This document shows positions 26,752 to 35,416 of a DNA stretch of 64,000 bases, piece after piece. The notes below the pieces were generated by a model. The model was given only the letters and a program-made list of their open reading frames with translations. It was not told the origin of the DNA and did not search any database. The DNA lies in the NCBI GenBank assembly GCA_013138735.1, contig WTCE01000084.1:34889-98888 (forward strand). The letters are read 5' to 3'. The first letter of the stretch is position 1; each line of letters begins with the position of its first letter. Made by a program: the position numbers and the translations under genes. Source of the DNA: Crocinitomix sp. GTDB taxonomy: Bacteria; Bacteroidota; Bacteroidia; Flavobacteriales_D; Crocinitomicaceae.

Positions 26752-28116
26752 TTATTTCCGTCCTGTCATGAACTTAACCCATTTCAATTTTTTTGCCGAC
26801 AGTGGCGAATATTTCAAGTTTAATTCAAACCAAGTAGGTTTATCAAGGATGCTTTTATAGTGCGAAAAGCTCTTAAATCCGCTTTCGCCATGATAGGCGC
26901 CTATGCCACTTTCGCCAACGCCTCCAAATGGAACGTGGTGATTGGTGATTTGCATGATGGTCTCATTGACACCGCCGCCGCCAAATGATAATTCGCGTAA
27001 TATTTTTGCGCGGTCATTTTTATTTTTGGTGAAGACATACAAGGAAAGCGGTTTAGGATAGGACTTAACTTTAGCAATCGCTTCATCTAAATTGTTATAG
27101 GTTAGAATTGGCATTATTGGCCCAAAAATTTCTTCTTGCATTATAGGATCCTCAAACGTGACGTTATCCAAAACCGTTGGTGAAATAAGACGTTCAGCGA
27201 CATTAATTTCACCGCCCATTATAACCTTTTCCGAATCGATTAATTGCGCAAGGCGTTGCACATTTTGATTATTTATGATTTGTACATAATTGTCGTTTTC
27301 GGTTGAATAGTCGGCTTGCTCAATTTCACTTTTAACCAATGCTATAAACTCACTTTTTATCTTTGGATCGATCAATATATAATCTGGCGAGATACAGGTT
27401 TGTCCAGCATTCAAAAATTTCGCCCAGACTATGCGTTTTGCTGCCATTTTTAAATTACAGCCAGCAGTGATAATTGCAGGGCTTTTCCCGCCCAATTCCA
27501 ATGTGACAGGAGTTAAATGTTTTGCGGCCGCTTGGTATATTATTTTACCTACAGGAACGCTACCAGTGAAAAATATTTTATCAAATTTTTCAGCGAGCAA
27601 AGCGGTAGTTTCAGCTACACCTCCTTCAATCACGTGAAAATATTCGGAGTCAAAATTTTCGTTAATGATTTTAGCCAAAGCACGGCTCGTATTTGGTGGC
27701 AATTCGCTCGGTTTTAAAATCACTGTGTTGCCTGCAGCAATTGCAGCTACTGCTGGTGCTAATGATAGCAAGTAGGGATAATTCCACGCGCCAATAACCA
27801 GTGTTACACCTAATGGCTCCGGAATTACAAATGTTTTTGCAGGGAAATTAAGTAGGTTAGTACGTGCCCGTTTTATCTTCGACCATTTTCCCACTTTTTT
27901 AATGGCTTCTGAAATATCATGATATACAAAAACCAATTCTGAGCTATAGGTATCGAATTCTGATTTTTTAAAATCTTGAAAAATGGCATCCAATAATAGC
28001 GCTTCGTTTTGTTTTAGAATGGTTTGCAATTTTTTCAATTGCTCTTTTCTAAACGCAACGCTTTTGGTGGCATTGGTATTGAAGTATTCTCGTTGCTTAT
28101 TTATAAGGTCTTTCAT
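26752..28116 (-). CDS. NAD(P)-dependent aldehyde dehydrogenase
   Basis: This 454-residue class-3-type aldehyde dehydrogenase has the catalytic Cys in AGQTCISPDY, the general-base Glu in LELGGKSPA, and the cofactor loop FFTGSVPVGK. The length and the C-terminal HVPFGGVGESGIGAYHGESG match class 3 and CALDH/FALDH enzymes, which oxidise fatty or aromatic aldehydes to acids. It overlaps the upstream glyoxalase gene by four bases and is the last gene of a minus-strand run. Confidence 0.9.
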   Translation of the reverse strand: MKDLINKQREYFNTNATKSVAFRKEQLKKLQTILKQNEALLLDAIFQDFKKSEFDTYSSELVFVYHDISEAIKKVGKWSKIKRARTNLLNFPAKTFVIPEPLGVTLVIGAWNYPYLLSLAPAVAAIAAGNTVILKPSELPPNTSRALAKIINENFDSEYFHVIEGGVAETTALLAEKFDKIFFTGSVPVGKIIYQAAAKHLTPVTLELGGKSPAIITAGCNLKMAAKRIVWAKFLNAGQTCISPDYILIDPKIKSEFIALVKSEIEQADYSTENDNYVQIINNQNVQRLAQLIDSEKVIMGGEINVAERLISPTVLDNVTFEDPIMQEEIFGPIMPILTYNNLDEAIAKVKSYPKPLSLYVFTKNKNDRAKILRELSFGGGGVNETIMQITNHHVPFGGVGESGIGAYHGESGFKSFSHYKSILDKPTWFELNLKYSPLSAKKLKWVKFMTGRK

Positions 28117-28481
28117 TTATTCTTCAATTCAATTTTTCTACCGTCTAGATCCTGGATAACAGCAATTCTGCCGTATTCAGAGATATTTATTGATTTAATA
28201 ATGATCCAATTTGTGTTCGATAGTAGCTCCATTATATCTTCAATATTCTCAACCTCAAATCCTAATCTAATTCTTGTTTCATTTGTAGATTCTTCAGCAG
28301 TTATCGGATAAATTTCAAAAACTTGACCATTGAATTCTGCTGCATAATGATAGGGTCCATTTCCATGTTTGTGGTAGCTGAACTCCATTCCTAATTGCTC
28401 ATATTGTTGCGCTAAGTCAGCAGGATTTTTAGAGCGTATTACCAGTAAATTAATCTGCAAGGTTGAGAGTTTAATTATCAA
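28113..28481 (-). CDS. VOC/glyoxalase-fold protein
   Basis: The 122-residue single-domain protein has the vicinal-oxygen-chelate pattern: LQINLLVIRSKNPADLAQQY, a central EFNGQVFEIYP with a metal-ligand-type Glu, and a C-terminal IQDLDGRKIEL. Such proteins are glyoxalases, dioxygenases or antibiotic-binding proteins, and the function is not fixed by sequence. It overlaps the genes on both sides (11 and 4 bases), so it is co-translated with the aldehyde dehydrogenase. Confidence 0.75.
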   Translation of the reverse strand: MIIKLSTLQINLLVIRSKNPADLAQQYEQLGMEFSYHKHGNGPYHYAAEFNGQVFEIYPITAEESTNETRIRLGFEVENIEDIMELLSNTNWIIIKSINISEYGRIAVIQDLDGRKIELKNK

Positions 28482-28803
28482 TTTCGATCAGTGTAAAGGT
28501 AGGCGGTTTAAATTCTTGTTCCAAGCGTGAGATAATTATTTCTTTACGCTCTTGCGCCCATTGCGGAAAAAAGGCCCAATCTTTTTGGATGTAAATCACA
28601 TGTCGTGGCGCATTTTTTGAAAACCATTCGCTCTTCAATTCAATGCTACGCCAGCTTCCTTCAAATAATTCAGAATAACTATGCGCATCTTTGCCGTTGC
28701 GGTGAGTTTTCCAACCTCGTTTCGTTTGTTTTTTGCTCGAGAAAACAGCATTTACTCCAATTACTGCGGCGATAAATGCGATCAATAATAATGCTGTTTC
28801 CAT
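28471..28803 (-). CDS. Small membrane-anchored protein, unknown function
   Basis: The 110-residue protein has an N-terminal membrane helix (about 3-22) and a soluble part with SYSELFEGSWRSIELKSEWF. No family is recognised. It lies 22 bases after the AHSA1 gene and overlaps the next gene by 11 bases, so it is part of the same minus-strand run. Confidence 0.6.
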   Translation of the reverse strand: METALLLIAFIAAVIGVNAVFSSKKQTKRGWKTHRNGKDAHSYSELFEGSWRSIELKSEWFSKNAPRHVIYIQKDWAFFPQWAQERKEIIISRLEQEFKPPTFTLIEIDN

Positions 28804-28825
28804 CTTGTAAATTTGTAGAAAACAA

Positions 28826-29278
28826 CTACTTAGTTTCGCTCAAATAACCAGCAAGACGATCAAAAGCACTTCCCCATCCATTGTAAATGCCCATTTTTTC
28901 TTGTTGCAATTTATATTCTTCTGTGGCATGAATAACATTGAATGTGAACTCAGTTTGTTCTCCTTTTTCAACTAGGATTATTTCTAATGTAACACCTTCG
29001 GTCATTGGTTTAAAATCGGCTGAGGTTACAATTTTGGTGATTGGTGTAATTTCTGAATAGGTTCCTTCCGAGATAAATTCATTTCCATCTGGCATTGGCA
29101 TTACATATTTCCAATGGCCACCTGCTTCAAAATTGTGTTCAACAATATCAATTTTCATTCCTTTGGGGCCCCACCAATGTGCTAAATGTTCTGGTTGTGT
29201 CCATGCTTCCCAAACCAATGCGATTGTGGCATCAAATGTCTTATTAATTGTTACGGTGCGGTTATTGGCTGTGCTCAT
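28826..29278 (-). CDS. SRPBCC/AHSA1 family protein
   Basis: The 150-residue protein has the AHSA1 signature: ALVWEAWTQPEHLAHWWGPK near residue 19 and a C-terminal GWGSAFDRLAGYL. The START-like fold has a deep cavity for small ligands. Pairs of an ArsR regulator followed one or two bases later by an AHSA1 protein, as here, are very common, but their ligand is generally unknown. Confidence 0.88.
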   Translation of the reverse strand: MSTANNRTVTINKTFDATIALVWEAWTQPEHLAHWWGPKGMKIDIVEHNFEAGGHWKYVMPMPDGNEFISEGTYSEITPITKIVTSADFKPMTEGVTLEIILVEKGEQTEFTFNVIHATEEYKLQQEKMGIYNGWGSAFDRLAGYLSETK

Positions 29279-29279
29279 A

Positions 29280-29603
29280 TTATTGTTTTTTTTTAGTTTT
29301 TAATTCCATTAGATAATCCTCAAAGGCATCTATCCGCTCTTCCCAAAGTGATTTGTATTGCTCTAACCACATAAAGGCCGGAATCAAACTTTTAGGTTGA
29401 ATTATACAACGTTGTTCTCTTCCTTTTTTTTCGAGTTCGATAATGCCGCACTCTTTTAAAATTTTGAGGTGTTTAGAAATTGCGGGGCGACTGATGTCAA
29501 ATTCTGCGGCTACTTGATTCACGGTTAACGTTTGTTCAGAGAGTAATGTGATAATATCTCTTCGAACAGGATCAACTATAGCTTGAAAGACATCTCGACG
29601 CAT
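29280..29603 (-). CDS. ArsR-type winged-helix repressor
   Basis: The 107-residue protein has the ArsR winged helix: QAIVDPVRRDIITLLSEQ, then the recognition helix in FDISRPAISKHLKILKECG. It lacks the Cys ligands of the classic arsenic sensors, so it probably responds to something else. It is the first gene of an operon with the AHSA1 protein and probably represses it through the direct repeats just upstream. Confidence 0.88.
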   Translation of the reverse strand: MRRDVFQAIVDPVRRDIITLLSEQTLTVNQVAAEFDISRPAISKHLKILKECGIIELEKKGREQRCIIQPKSLIPAFMWLEQYKSLWEERIDAFEDYLMELKTKKKQ

Positions 29604-29611
29604 ATAATAAA

Positions 29612-29653
29612 TAATTGATTGGTTACGAATATATGAGTAATCGATTGGTTACG
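29612..29653 (-). promoter_or_regulatory. Candidate ArsR operator, two direct repeats
   Basis: TAATTGATTGGTTACG (29612-29627) and TAATCGATTGGTTACG (29638-29653) match at 15 of 16 positions and repeat every 26 bases. Each is partly palindromic (GTAAC against GATTA/TTAC). They lie 9-50 bases upstream of the arsR start, where an autorepressor would block the promoter. Confidence 0.6.
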
Positions 29654-29692
29654 CAAATTATTAGTGGTTTATTTTTGTAAGAGGATGAAATT

Positions 29693-30253
29693 TTAGTTCT
29701 GTTTTTTGCCTGTTATCGCCCAAATAATTCTGAGTAAAACACCAATACCTATTGTAATAAAGACCAATCCCGCAACAGTCCATTTTGCAACTGAGAAAAG
29801 AGAAGCTACTTGCACTGCACTAGATGAGATTTCGTCACCAGCCAGAACAGAATTAGCAATGTTTACGAGACTTATATTCTCTGCCCAATCTAAAACAGTT
29901 TGTGCAAAGGGTAAAAGATTTAATAATTTCAACTTGCTAGAAATTGGTTTAAAGATGAGGGATATCCAAATTGCATAAATGAGTCCGTAGAGTAAAGGAA
30001 ATATATTGTCCCAAATCGTATTGAATTTAATATAACACTCAATCATGTCTACCGTTCTGACTGCAAAAAAATCCTGAACCAATTCCAAAGGTAATCCAAA
30101 AGAAAGCCCTAAAGCAATAGTTCCACTTTCAACCTCAAAACATTTGCCTGCCGGCATAAAAACGAAGGCAAAATAGGCAATCATTAGTGCCGTTGCAATT
30201 AAAGCTAAAGCAAGTGTTGATTTTCTGTAGAAGTAGATCGAAAGTTTTTTCAT
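29693..30253 (-). CDS. Integral membrane protein, unknown function
   Basis: The 186-residue protein has four hydrophobic segments, near 12-32, 84-103, 118-135 and 154-180. No motif or family is recognised. It lies beyond the arsR promoter, transcribed in the same direction, and is followed by the lipoprotein run at 30-36 kb. Confidence 0.6.
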   Translation of the reverse strand: MKKLSIYFYRKSTLALALIATALMIAYFAFVFMPAGKCFEVESGTIALGLSFGLPLELVQDFFAVRTVDMIECYIKFNTIWDNIFPLLYGLIYAIWISLIFKPISSKLKLLNLLPFAQTVLDWAENISLVNIANSVLAGDEISSSAVQVASLFSVAKWTVAGLVFITIGIGVLLRIIWAITGKKQN

Positions 30254-30310
30254 TTGTTATTTAGGTGTCTTGTACTTGAGAATCGTTTTAACTTATCATT
30301 TAGCTTGATT

Positions 30311-30778
30311 CTAATATGAAACATACTGAAATTCTAAGGTATGCGCTGTGCTGTTAATCCATGCATCAATATTGGACTTATTATCTCTGAAGCCAATAAA
30401 TTCATAACCAACATCCGTTGACGTCCAACTACCGCGATAAGGTGTTTTAGCAATCGAGTCTTCGAAGAATTTATAACTACCAACTTCATCTCCCATCAAT
30501 GTCAATGATCCACCATCTGTTCTAAAAGCGTCCAATTGATCAAAATAAGGCACTGTTTTTATTTGTGCAATTAGCGTATCTGTCCCTGCCGAGTTAAATT
30601 TCAGTTTAAGCACAAAGGTATAATCTAGGCCTTGAGGATAATATTCATGTTCTATGACATCATAATCTGCAGGTAAGGTAATTTTGAGTTCTTCTTCAAG
30701 CGCATTGATCCTATTTTCCAGTTTAGAACAGGAGAACAAGAGTAGACTAATGAAAATGAAGAGCAAAAGCTTTACCAT
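30311..30778 (-). CDS. Putative lipoprotein, unknown function
   Basis: The 155-residue protein begins with a lipoprotein signal (LLLFIFISLLLFSCSK). The mature part opens with a charged, coiled-coil-like helix (LENRINALEEELK) followed by beta-rich sequence. It is one of eight consecutive minus-strand genes for secreted proteins. I do not recognise the family. Confidence 0.6.
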   Translation of the reverse strand: MVKLLLFIFISLLLFSCSKLENRINALEEELKITLPADYDVIEHEYYPQGLDYTFVLKLKFNSAGTDTLIAQIKTVPYFDQLDAFRTDGGSLTLMGDEVGSYKFFEDSIAKTPYRGSWTSTDVGYEFIGFRDNKSNIDAWINSTAHTLEFQYVSY

Positions 30779-30821
30779 GTGTTAAGTAGTTGATAACGCG
30801 TTTTTATAGTTAATGTCTTTT

Positions 30822-31379
30822 CTAGAAATGAATGTCAAGAATTGGATGCAGTTCCAGTTCATTTTCTGCTGCATTTCTTGGATATTTGTGGTCAATGTCG
30901 ATAAAAGCAATACCTGTTATAGTTACTGTTTTTCCAACAAGGTCTGTTTTGTTTTCCAAAATCCACTTGCGTGATTCAAGCATTTGTGAATAAAATATAG
31001 AGCCACTGATGTGTTCACAACCTAAATTGGGTGATTCGCAGTTAATGTACTGCTCATTTTCATCAGTTAACTTAACTTTCCAATCACCATCTCTATGTTG
31101 ACTTATTTTATGAACCTTAGCCGTAATTTGAAATACCTTCTTTTCAATTGCTTGCCTTTCACTATTTTTATCTGATTCTGGAACATCAAGTAGACCTATT
31201 TCATTCACGGTGGTCAGTATTGGTATCGTATCTATCTCAATTGCATTTGCGTCGATAGCGATTTTAATATCTCTTCGCGTGTTTTTACCATTGCAAGAAT
31301 CTGAATCATCTTCGCCTTTAGCGCAAGAAAAAATTAAGGCTAAGCCACAAATTATGGCTAAATAATAGTTCGATTTCAT
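30822..31379 (-). CDS. Putative lipoprotein with OB-like C-terminal domain
   Basis: A lipobox (LIFSC) is followed by AKGEDDSDS, an acidic stretch like the surface-export signal. The C-terminal 100 residues contain HRDGDWKVKLTDENEQYINC, then VGKTVTITGIAFIDIDHKYP and a final ENELELHPILDIHF, a pattern that fits an OB-fold nucleic-acid- or ligand-binding domain of secreted proteins. This is a tentative reading of the fold, not a family match. Confidence 0.55.
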   Translation of the reverse strand: MKSNYYLAIICGLALIFSCAKGEDDSDSCNGKNTRRDIKIAIDANAIEIDTIPILTTVNEIGLLDVPESDKNSERQAIEKKVFQITAKVHKISQHRDGDWKVKLTDENEQYINCESPNLGCEHISGSIFYSQMLESRKWILENKTDLVGKTVTITGIAFIDIDHKYPRNAAENELELHPILDIHF

Positions 31380-31427
31380 TTTAAAATGTTTTTTTCAGTT
31401 GAACTCAAGAGCAAAAGCCTGTGAAAT

Positions 31428-32045
31428 CTATGCATCTGCAAACTGTGTCAATGATTCTTTAAACCTTAAATATGCTTCCTTATATTTTTCATAGGCGGCA
31501 TCATTAATTGATTTAATTCCAAATACAAGGTCTGTACTTTCTGTTTTGGTGGATACGAATGAGCGCGAATATTGGCCATCTTTATCTGAATAAGTAATCC
31601 ATTTAATAGTTCTTTCAAATCCAATTTCATCTAAATCTGTGGTTTCTTTTTCGGCCGTTATTTCTTCATTATCAAGTTGTTCTAAATAGGATTGAGGTTC
31701 TCCTCCCCAAAGCGGAGAATAAACAAAAAACTCAACTTCTCCATTGGGTGAAGTAAACGTGGCTTCATCTGAATCAATGAAGGTATAACTTTCTGTTGTC
31801 ACGGTTGGTTCTAATGGTGCCGCTATAAAATTGGATGGATATTCAATGGAGAAGTAATTGCCTTGATAAACATCATAGTTTTGATCCCATTCTATTAATT
31901 CAAGTGTCGCAGAATCCATTACTTCGGGAACGATAGTTGTAATTTTGTCCTGGCCTTCCAGTTCATTGTCAAGGCTATTGTTCACTTCTGAATTACATGA
32001 AATCAATAAAAATAGTGGCGTAAATAGGAGTATGAATGTTTTCAT
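31428..32045 (-). CDS. Putative lipoprotein, PsbP/Mog1-like
   Basis: The 205-residue protein has a lipobox (LLISCNSE). The mature part contains NYFSIEYPSNF followed by strand-rich sequence and a C-terminal helix EKYKEAYLRFKESLTQF, similar in outline to PsbP/Mog1-type domains of secreted proteins that start with a YPxxW/F pattern. The assignment is weak and no activity is predicted. Confidence 0.5.
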   Translation of the reverse strand: MKTFILLFTPLFLLISCNSEVNNSLDNELEGQDKITTIVPEVMDSATLELIEWDQNYDVYQGNYFSIEYPSNFIAAPLEPTVTTESYTFIDSDEATFTSPNGEVEFFVYSPLWGGEPQSYLEQLDNEEITAEKETTDLDEIGFERTIKWITYSDKDGQYSRSFVSTKTESTDLVFGIKSINDAAYEKYKEAYLRFKESLTQFADA

Positions 32046-32098
32046 GGGGCGATTATTGATTTAGTTGAGTTATAAATTTAATAAAAAAAAATCATCAA

Positions 32099-33022
32099 TT
32101 AATCCAGGGTCATATCTAATTCACCGTCTGTTTCAATCACGTTTGCTCCCGTAATTTTTCCATTAATGATAGATATTGTGTGCTCTACTTTTTCCCAATT
32201 CCTGCTTCCTAAAGGATTTTCTTTTTTGAATGAGAGAACAATGTCAAAACCGGAAATTTGTTCCTTTCCCTCTTGTTTGTTTTTAGATACTAAAGTCAAT
32301 TCACGAAAACCAACATCTCGTGTATGACTGATTTTGTCCATTTCATTCTTGGGTTCAAAGCGAATATTAACTATACTGTGATAAATTGCTGGCGGATTGC
32401 GCCAAATAAATAACTCTTGTTCTAATTCGTGATTAATACTGAAAGTTATAGATCCTACAATTTGCATGGAGGTGTCAATTGAAAAATTCAAAGGTTGGAA
32501 ACCAAAATGAGTAACAGTTTTTGTGTTTGGAACTTTAACAACCAAACAGCTGCCTCTGCAATGCGCAAATTCTTCCCCTGTTTCGTAATTATTCAACTCA
32601 AAAGTTCTTGGGAAATCCGTAAAGAGCCCATGGGTTATATAATAGTCCTCTTTGAGTTCAATGCGCCTTTGTTCCGCTTCAATTTCAAAAAATTTTTTTA
32701 AATCGTAATCTAAAAAGTTGATTTTTTCAGAACGCATATGACTCTCCAAGTCTTTTGAACCAGGCTCTTCAATAATTGATTTACAAATAAAACTGCACCG
32801 TTCATTTTTATAATTGATCGTTTGTAAAGAATAAATAGTATTGGTAATAATGATATTTTTGCCCCAATTTAAACCGTGCACAGGATTGATTTCGACTGAA
32901 GACATACTCGAATCCATCAAGGAATTTGACTCGGGTATATTCTCTGTATACATATCTTGAACATCATTATTAGAACAAGCGGATAAACAGCAAAAAATCA
33001 AAAGACAGCCTATGTTTTTCAT
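32099..33022 (-). CDS. Putative lipoprotein, unknown function
   Basis: The 307-residue protein has a lipoprotein signal (CLLIFCCLSACSNND). The mature chain is beta-rich without recognisable motifs. Its ATG overlaps the TGA of the upstream lipoprotein gene by four bases (ATGA), so these two are one translational unit. Confidence 0.6.
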   Translation of the reverse strand: MKNIGCLLIFCCLSACSNNDVQDMYTENIPESNSLMDSSMSSVEINPVHGLNWGKNIIITNTIYSLQTINYKNERCSFICKSIIEEPGSKDLESHMRSEKINFLDYDLKKFFEIEAEQRRIELKEDYYITHGLFTDFPRTFELNNYETGEEFAHCRGSCLVVKVPNTKTVTHFGFQPLNFSIDTSMQIVGSITFSINHELEQELFIWRNPPAIYHSIVNIRFEPKNEMDKISHTRDVGFRELTLVSKNKQEGKEQISGFDIVLSFKKENPLGSRNWEKVEHTISIINGKITGANVIETDGELDMTLD

Positions 33023-33582
33023 TTAGCTGCAATTACAAAATACTTACGAGTTGGAATTGCAATTTGCAATTCTTCGCTATATACATTAATCAAAGTTGAT
33101 ACAACACTGATCTTTTTTCCTGATTCCGTATCAAAATATCCGTGTAATATCCGCGAATCGCCAATTTTTAATAATAGTTGTTCCGCATCATATTTACTGT
33201 CTTCAAACGGAGTAAAATCATCTGTGGTAATTTTAGTGTACAAGCGTCCATCTTTCAAATTCATTCGGTCAGAAACAGTAAGGTTAGGTTGGATCAATTG
33301 CCTGTCTGCAAAGTATAAAACGGTGTCATTAGAAGCTTGAAAACAATACACAAGTTTACTTCCCGTGCAATTATTAACTGCTTTCCATGCTAAATCCAAT
33401 ATGCTGTCAGTATAAGCAATGTTGAGTGTTAATTCTGCGGCAGCTTCAATTTCATAATTAATGTCCAATTGAAGTACTAAGGTATTCCCGTTAGGTTCAA
33501 GCCCAACTAAAGCGGGATCTTTACGGCAATTCGTTAGTAATAAACAAGCGGTTACAAAAATTAGGGCGAATGACGTTTTCAT
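33019..33582 (-). CDS. Putative lipoprotein, unknown function
   Basis: The 187-residue protein has a signal (FALIFVTACLLLTNCRKD) with a likely lipidated Cys19. The mature chain has two more Cys (NNCTGSKLVYCF) that could form a disulfide. No family is recognised. It overlaps the following lipoprotein gene by four bases and is probably expressed with it. Confidence 0.6.
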   Translation of the reverse strand: MKTSFALIFVTACLLLTNCRKDPALVGLEPNGNTLVLQLDINYEIEAAAELTLNIAYTDSILDLAWKAVNNCTGSKLVYCFQASNDTVLYFADRQLIQPNLTVSDRMNLKDGRLYTKITTDDFTPFEDSKYDAEQLLLKIGDSRILHGYFDTESGKKISVVSTLINVYSEELQIAIPTRKYFVIAAK

Positions 33583-33670
33583 GCTTGTAAGTTAAATCAA
33601 AAGTTTTGATTATCAAGGTTGTGCGATCAATCAGAGGAACCGTTTACTCAATGAATAATTTTATGGAAGG

Positions 33671-34174
33671 CTAAGCCATTCTTGATTCTACGGTGGCTTC
33701 CATTTTGCCTTTTTTCTTCAATTTGATATATTTTTCAACGTGCTTATTTTTGCCCAGTACTTCCTTATTCTTTTCATAGAAAGTAATCACAGCATTGATA
33801 CCAGCAATATTTCCTTGTAATTCAGTTATTTCATCCTTTGATTCAAGCGCATGTTTTGTCCATCCTCCCATAAAAACGATTAAGTAATCGCTAACATCAC
33901 TAAAGGGAATAACGTCGTTACTTATGACTACAGTAGCATTTGGACTACCTGTTATCCATACTAGAAAAAAGGCATAGGTTAATCTTCTTTTATTGGTGCT
34001 CTCAGAGATTGGTGTGGCAATCATCCAATCCACAGCTGCAATAATATCTTGCTCAGATTTCGCATAATCCGCTGGTGTATTAAATTTATAATCAACAGGT
34101 ACTTCAAAATCTTGCGCATAAGTGTTAACTGTAGAGGCAAGGAGTAGAGCAAGAATCAATTTTATATTTTTCAT
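33671..34174 (-). CDS. Secreted protein, unknown function
   Basis: The 167-residue protein has a cleavable signal peptide (NIKLILALLLASTVNTYAQ) rather than a lipobox, unlike its neighbours. The mature part is mostly helical with a basic end (KKKGKMEATVESRMA). No domain is recognised. Confidence 0.6.
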   Translation of the reverse strand: MKNIKLILALLLASTVNTYAQDFEVPVDYKFNTPADYAKSEQDIIAAVDWMIATPISESTNKRRLTYAFFLVWITGSPNATVVISNDVIPFSDVSDYLIVFMGGWTKHALESKDEITELQGNIAGINAVITFYEKNKEVLGKNKHVEKYIKLKKKGKMEATVESRMA

Positions 34175-34252
34175 AGTTATTAGATTTTGAATAGGATTAC
34201 TAAGATAGTGAATTGGGCGATATTTTAGTCGATTGTTGGACTAATCATCTAT

Positions 34253-35248
34253 TTAACGCCACCAAGTTCTAAAACTAAATTCGAAATAGTCTGTTCCTGA
34301 GCGTTCTCCGTTTAATCCTTCTAGGGCTTTTGATCTGACATTGCTATAATAAATGGAGTCAAACTTTTCCGTGGCTTGCATGATTTTTCGCAAATGATAC
34401 TCGTGTTGATATTCAGAAGTTCGCGCTGCATTAACTAGTTTATTAAGACTGCTTTTCGCCCAATTATTCTGGTAAGAGGCAACGGCATAATAGAAGTGAT
34501 TCTCTTTGGAATAGCTAGAGTCTTGCTCAAATTTGAGGATTGTTTTTTCCAAATGAGGTTTAAACCGTTCATGCGGAAAAATTTGAATGAGTTTTTGTGT
34601 TAGATAATCATTATTGAAACTATCCAAGGCCATGCAGAGATAATCGACATCCTCCTCTTTTTTATATGTGGCTATGGCGGTTATGAGTGCGCTATTAAAA
34701 TCATTTTCAGCAAGTTCTTTAAAGCGATCATAGTAAGGAGGATATCCCTCACAGCTCACGGCTATATCATCAAAAGTCTCTAGGTATGGATGATTAAAAA
34801 TAATAGCATCTCGCAAAGAGTCTAATTGAGGTGCACCTATAGTTCCGAGACCGAAGTTAAGCATGAAATCGGCAATTTTTTGAGAACCAACAACACAACC
34901 GGATGAGTAAATATATGTTGCCGTGTCATCTATGTGTTTCAATACAATAGCATCTATATGTTCGTACCTTCTAAAACTTAAAGCAGTAAAAGCATAATGT
35001 TGCACAATTGGGGATTCATTATCCGTGAGTTGAACAAGTTCGTCTATTGAGGTACTATCAATTAAGTAACAGAAGGGATGATCCGCATCTTTTTCAGAAT
35101 AACTCCACAAACTTCCGTAAACACTCCTTTCTTCGGCTAGTTTACTTACAATTTCTTTGAGGCGGGGGGAGGAGTCTGCCTCATTTTTAGCCGTGCAACT
35201 TATTATTAAGAGTCCAAGTAGGTATAAAATATGTTTTGATCTGAACAT
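34253..35248 (-). CDS. Putative lipoprotein, possibly helical-repeat
   Basis: The 331-residue protein has a lipobox (LIISCTAK). The mature part consists mostly of helical segments and contains IVQHYAFTALSFRRYEHIDA, which resembles a HEAT-type repeat unit, so it may be a helical scaffold. This is a fold guess from the pattern of residues, not a family match. Confidence 0.55.
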   Translation of the reverse strand: MFRSKHILYLLGLLIISCTAKNEADSSPRLKEIVSKLAEERSVYGSLWSYSEKDADHPFCYLIDSTSIDELVQLTDNESPIVQHYAFTALSFRRYEHIDAIVLKHIDDTATYIYSSGCVVGSQKIADFMLNFGLGTIGAPQLDSLRDAIIFNHPYLETFDDIAVSCEGYPPYYDRFKELAENDFNSALITAIATYKKEEDVDYLCMALDSFNNDYLTQKLIQIFPHERFKPHLEKTILKFEQDSSYSKENHFYYAVASYQNNWAKSSLNKLVNAARTSEYQHEYHLRKIMQATEKFDSIYYSNVRSKALEGLNGERSGTDYFEFSFRTWWR

Positions 35249-35416
35249 GTTCTTTTAATGCATGACTTTTGGAAAGTTACCAATTTTTCGATAGAATTTT
35301 TCTAGTCAATAGTTGCTAAATGCTCTTTTTATTGAAGTTTAAGTACAAATTTGTTTGCATCACTAAAATAGTCAATTGCTTGTGTTTTACAAGATTCTAA
35401 AAGTGAAATGGACTTT

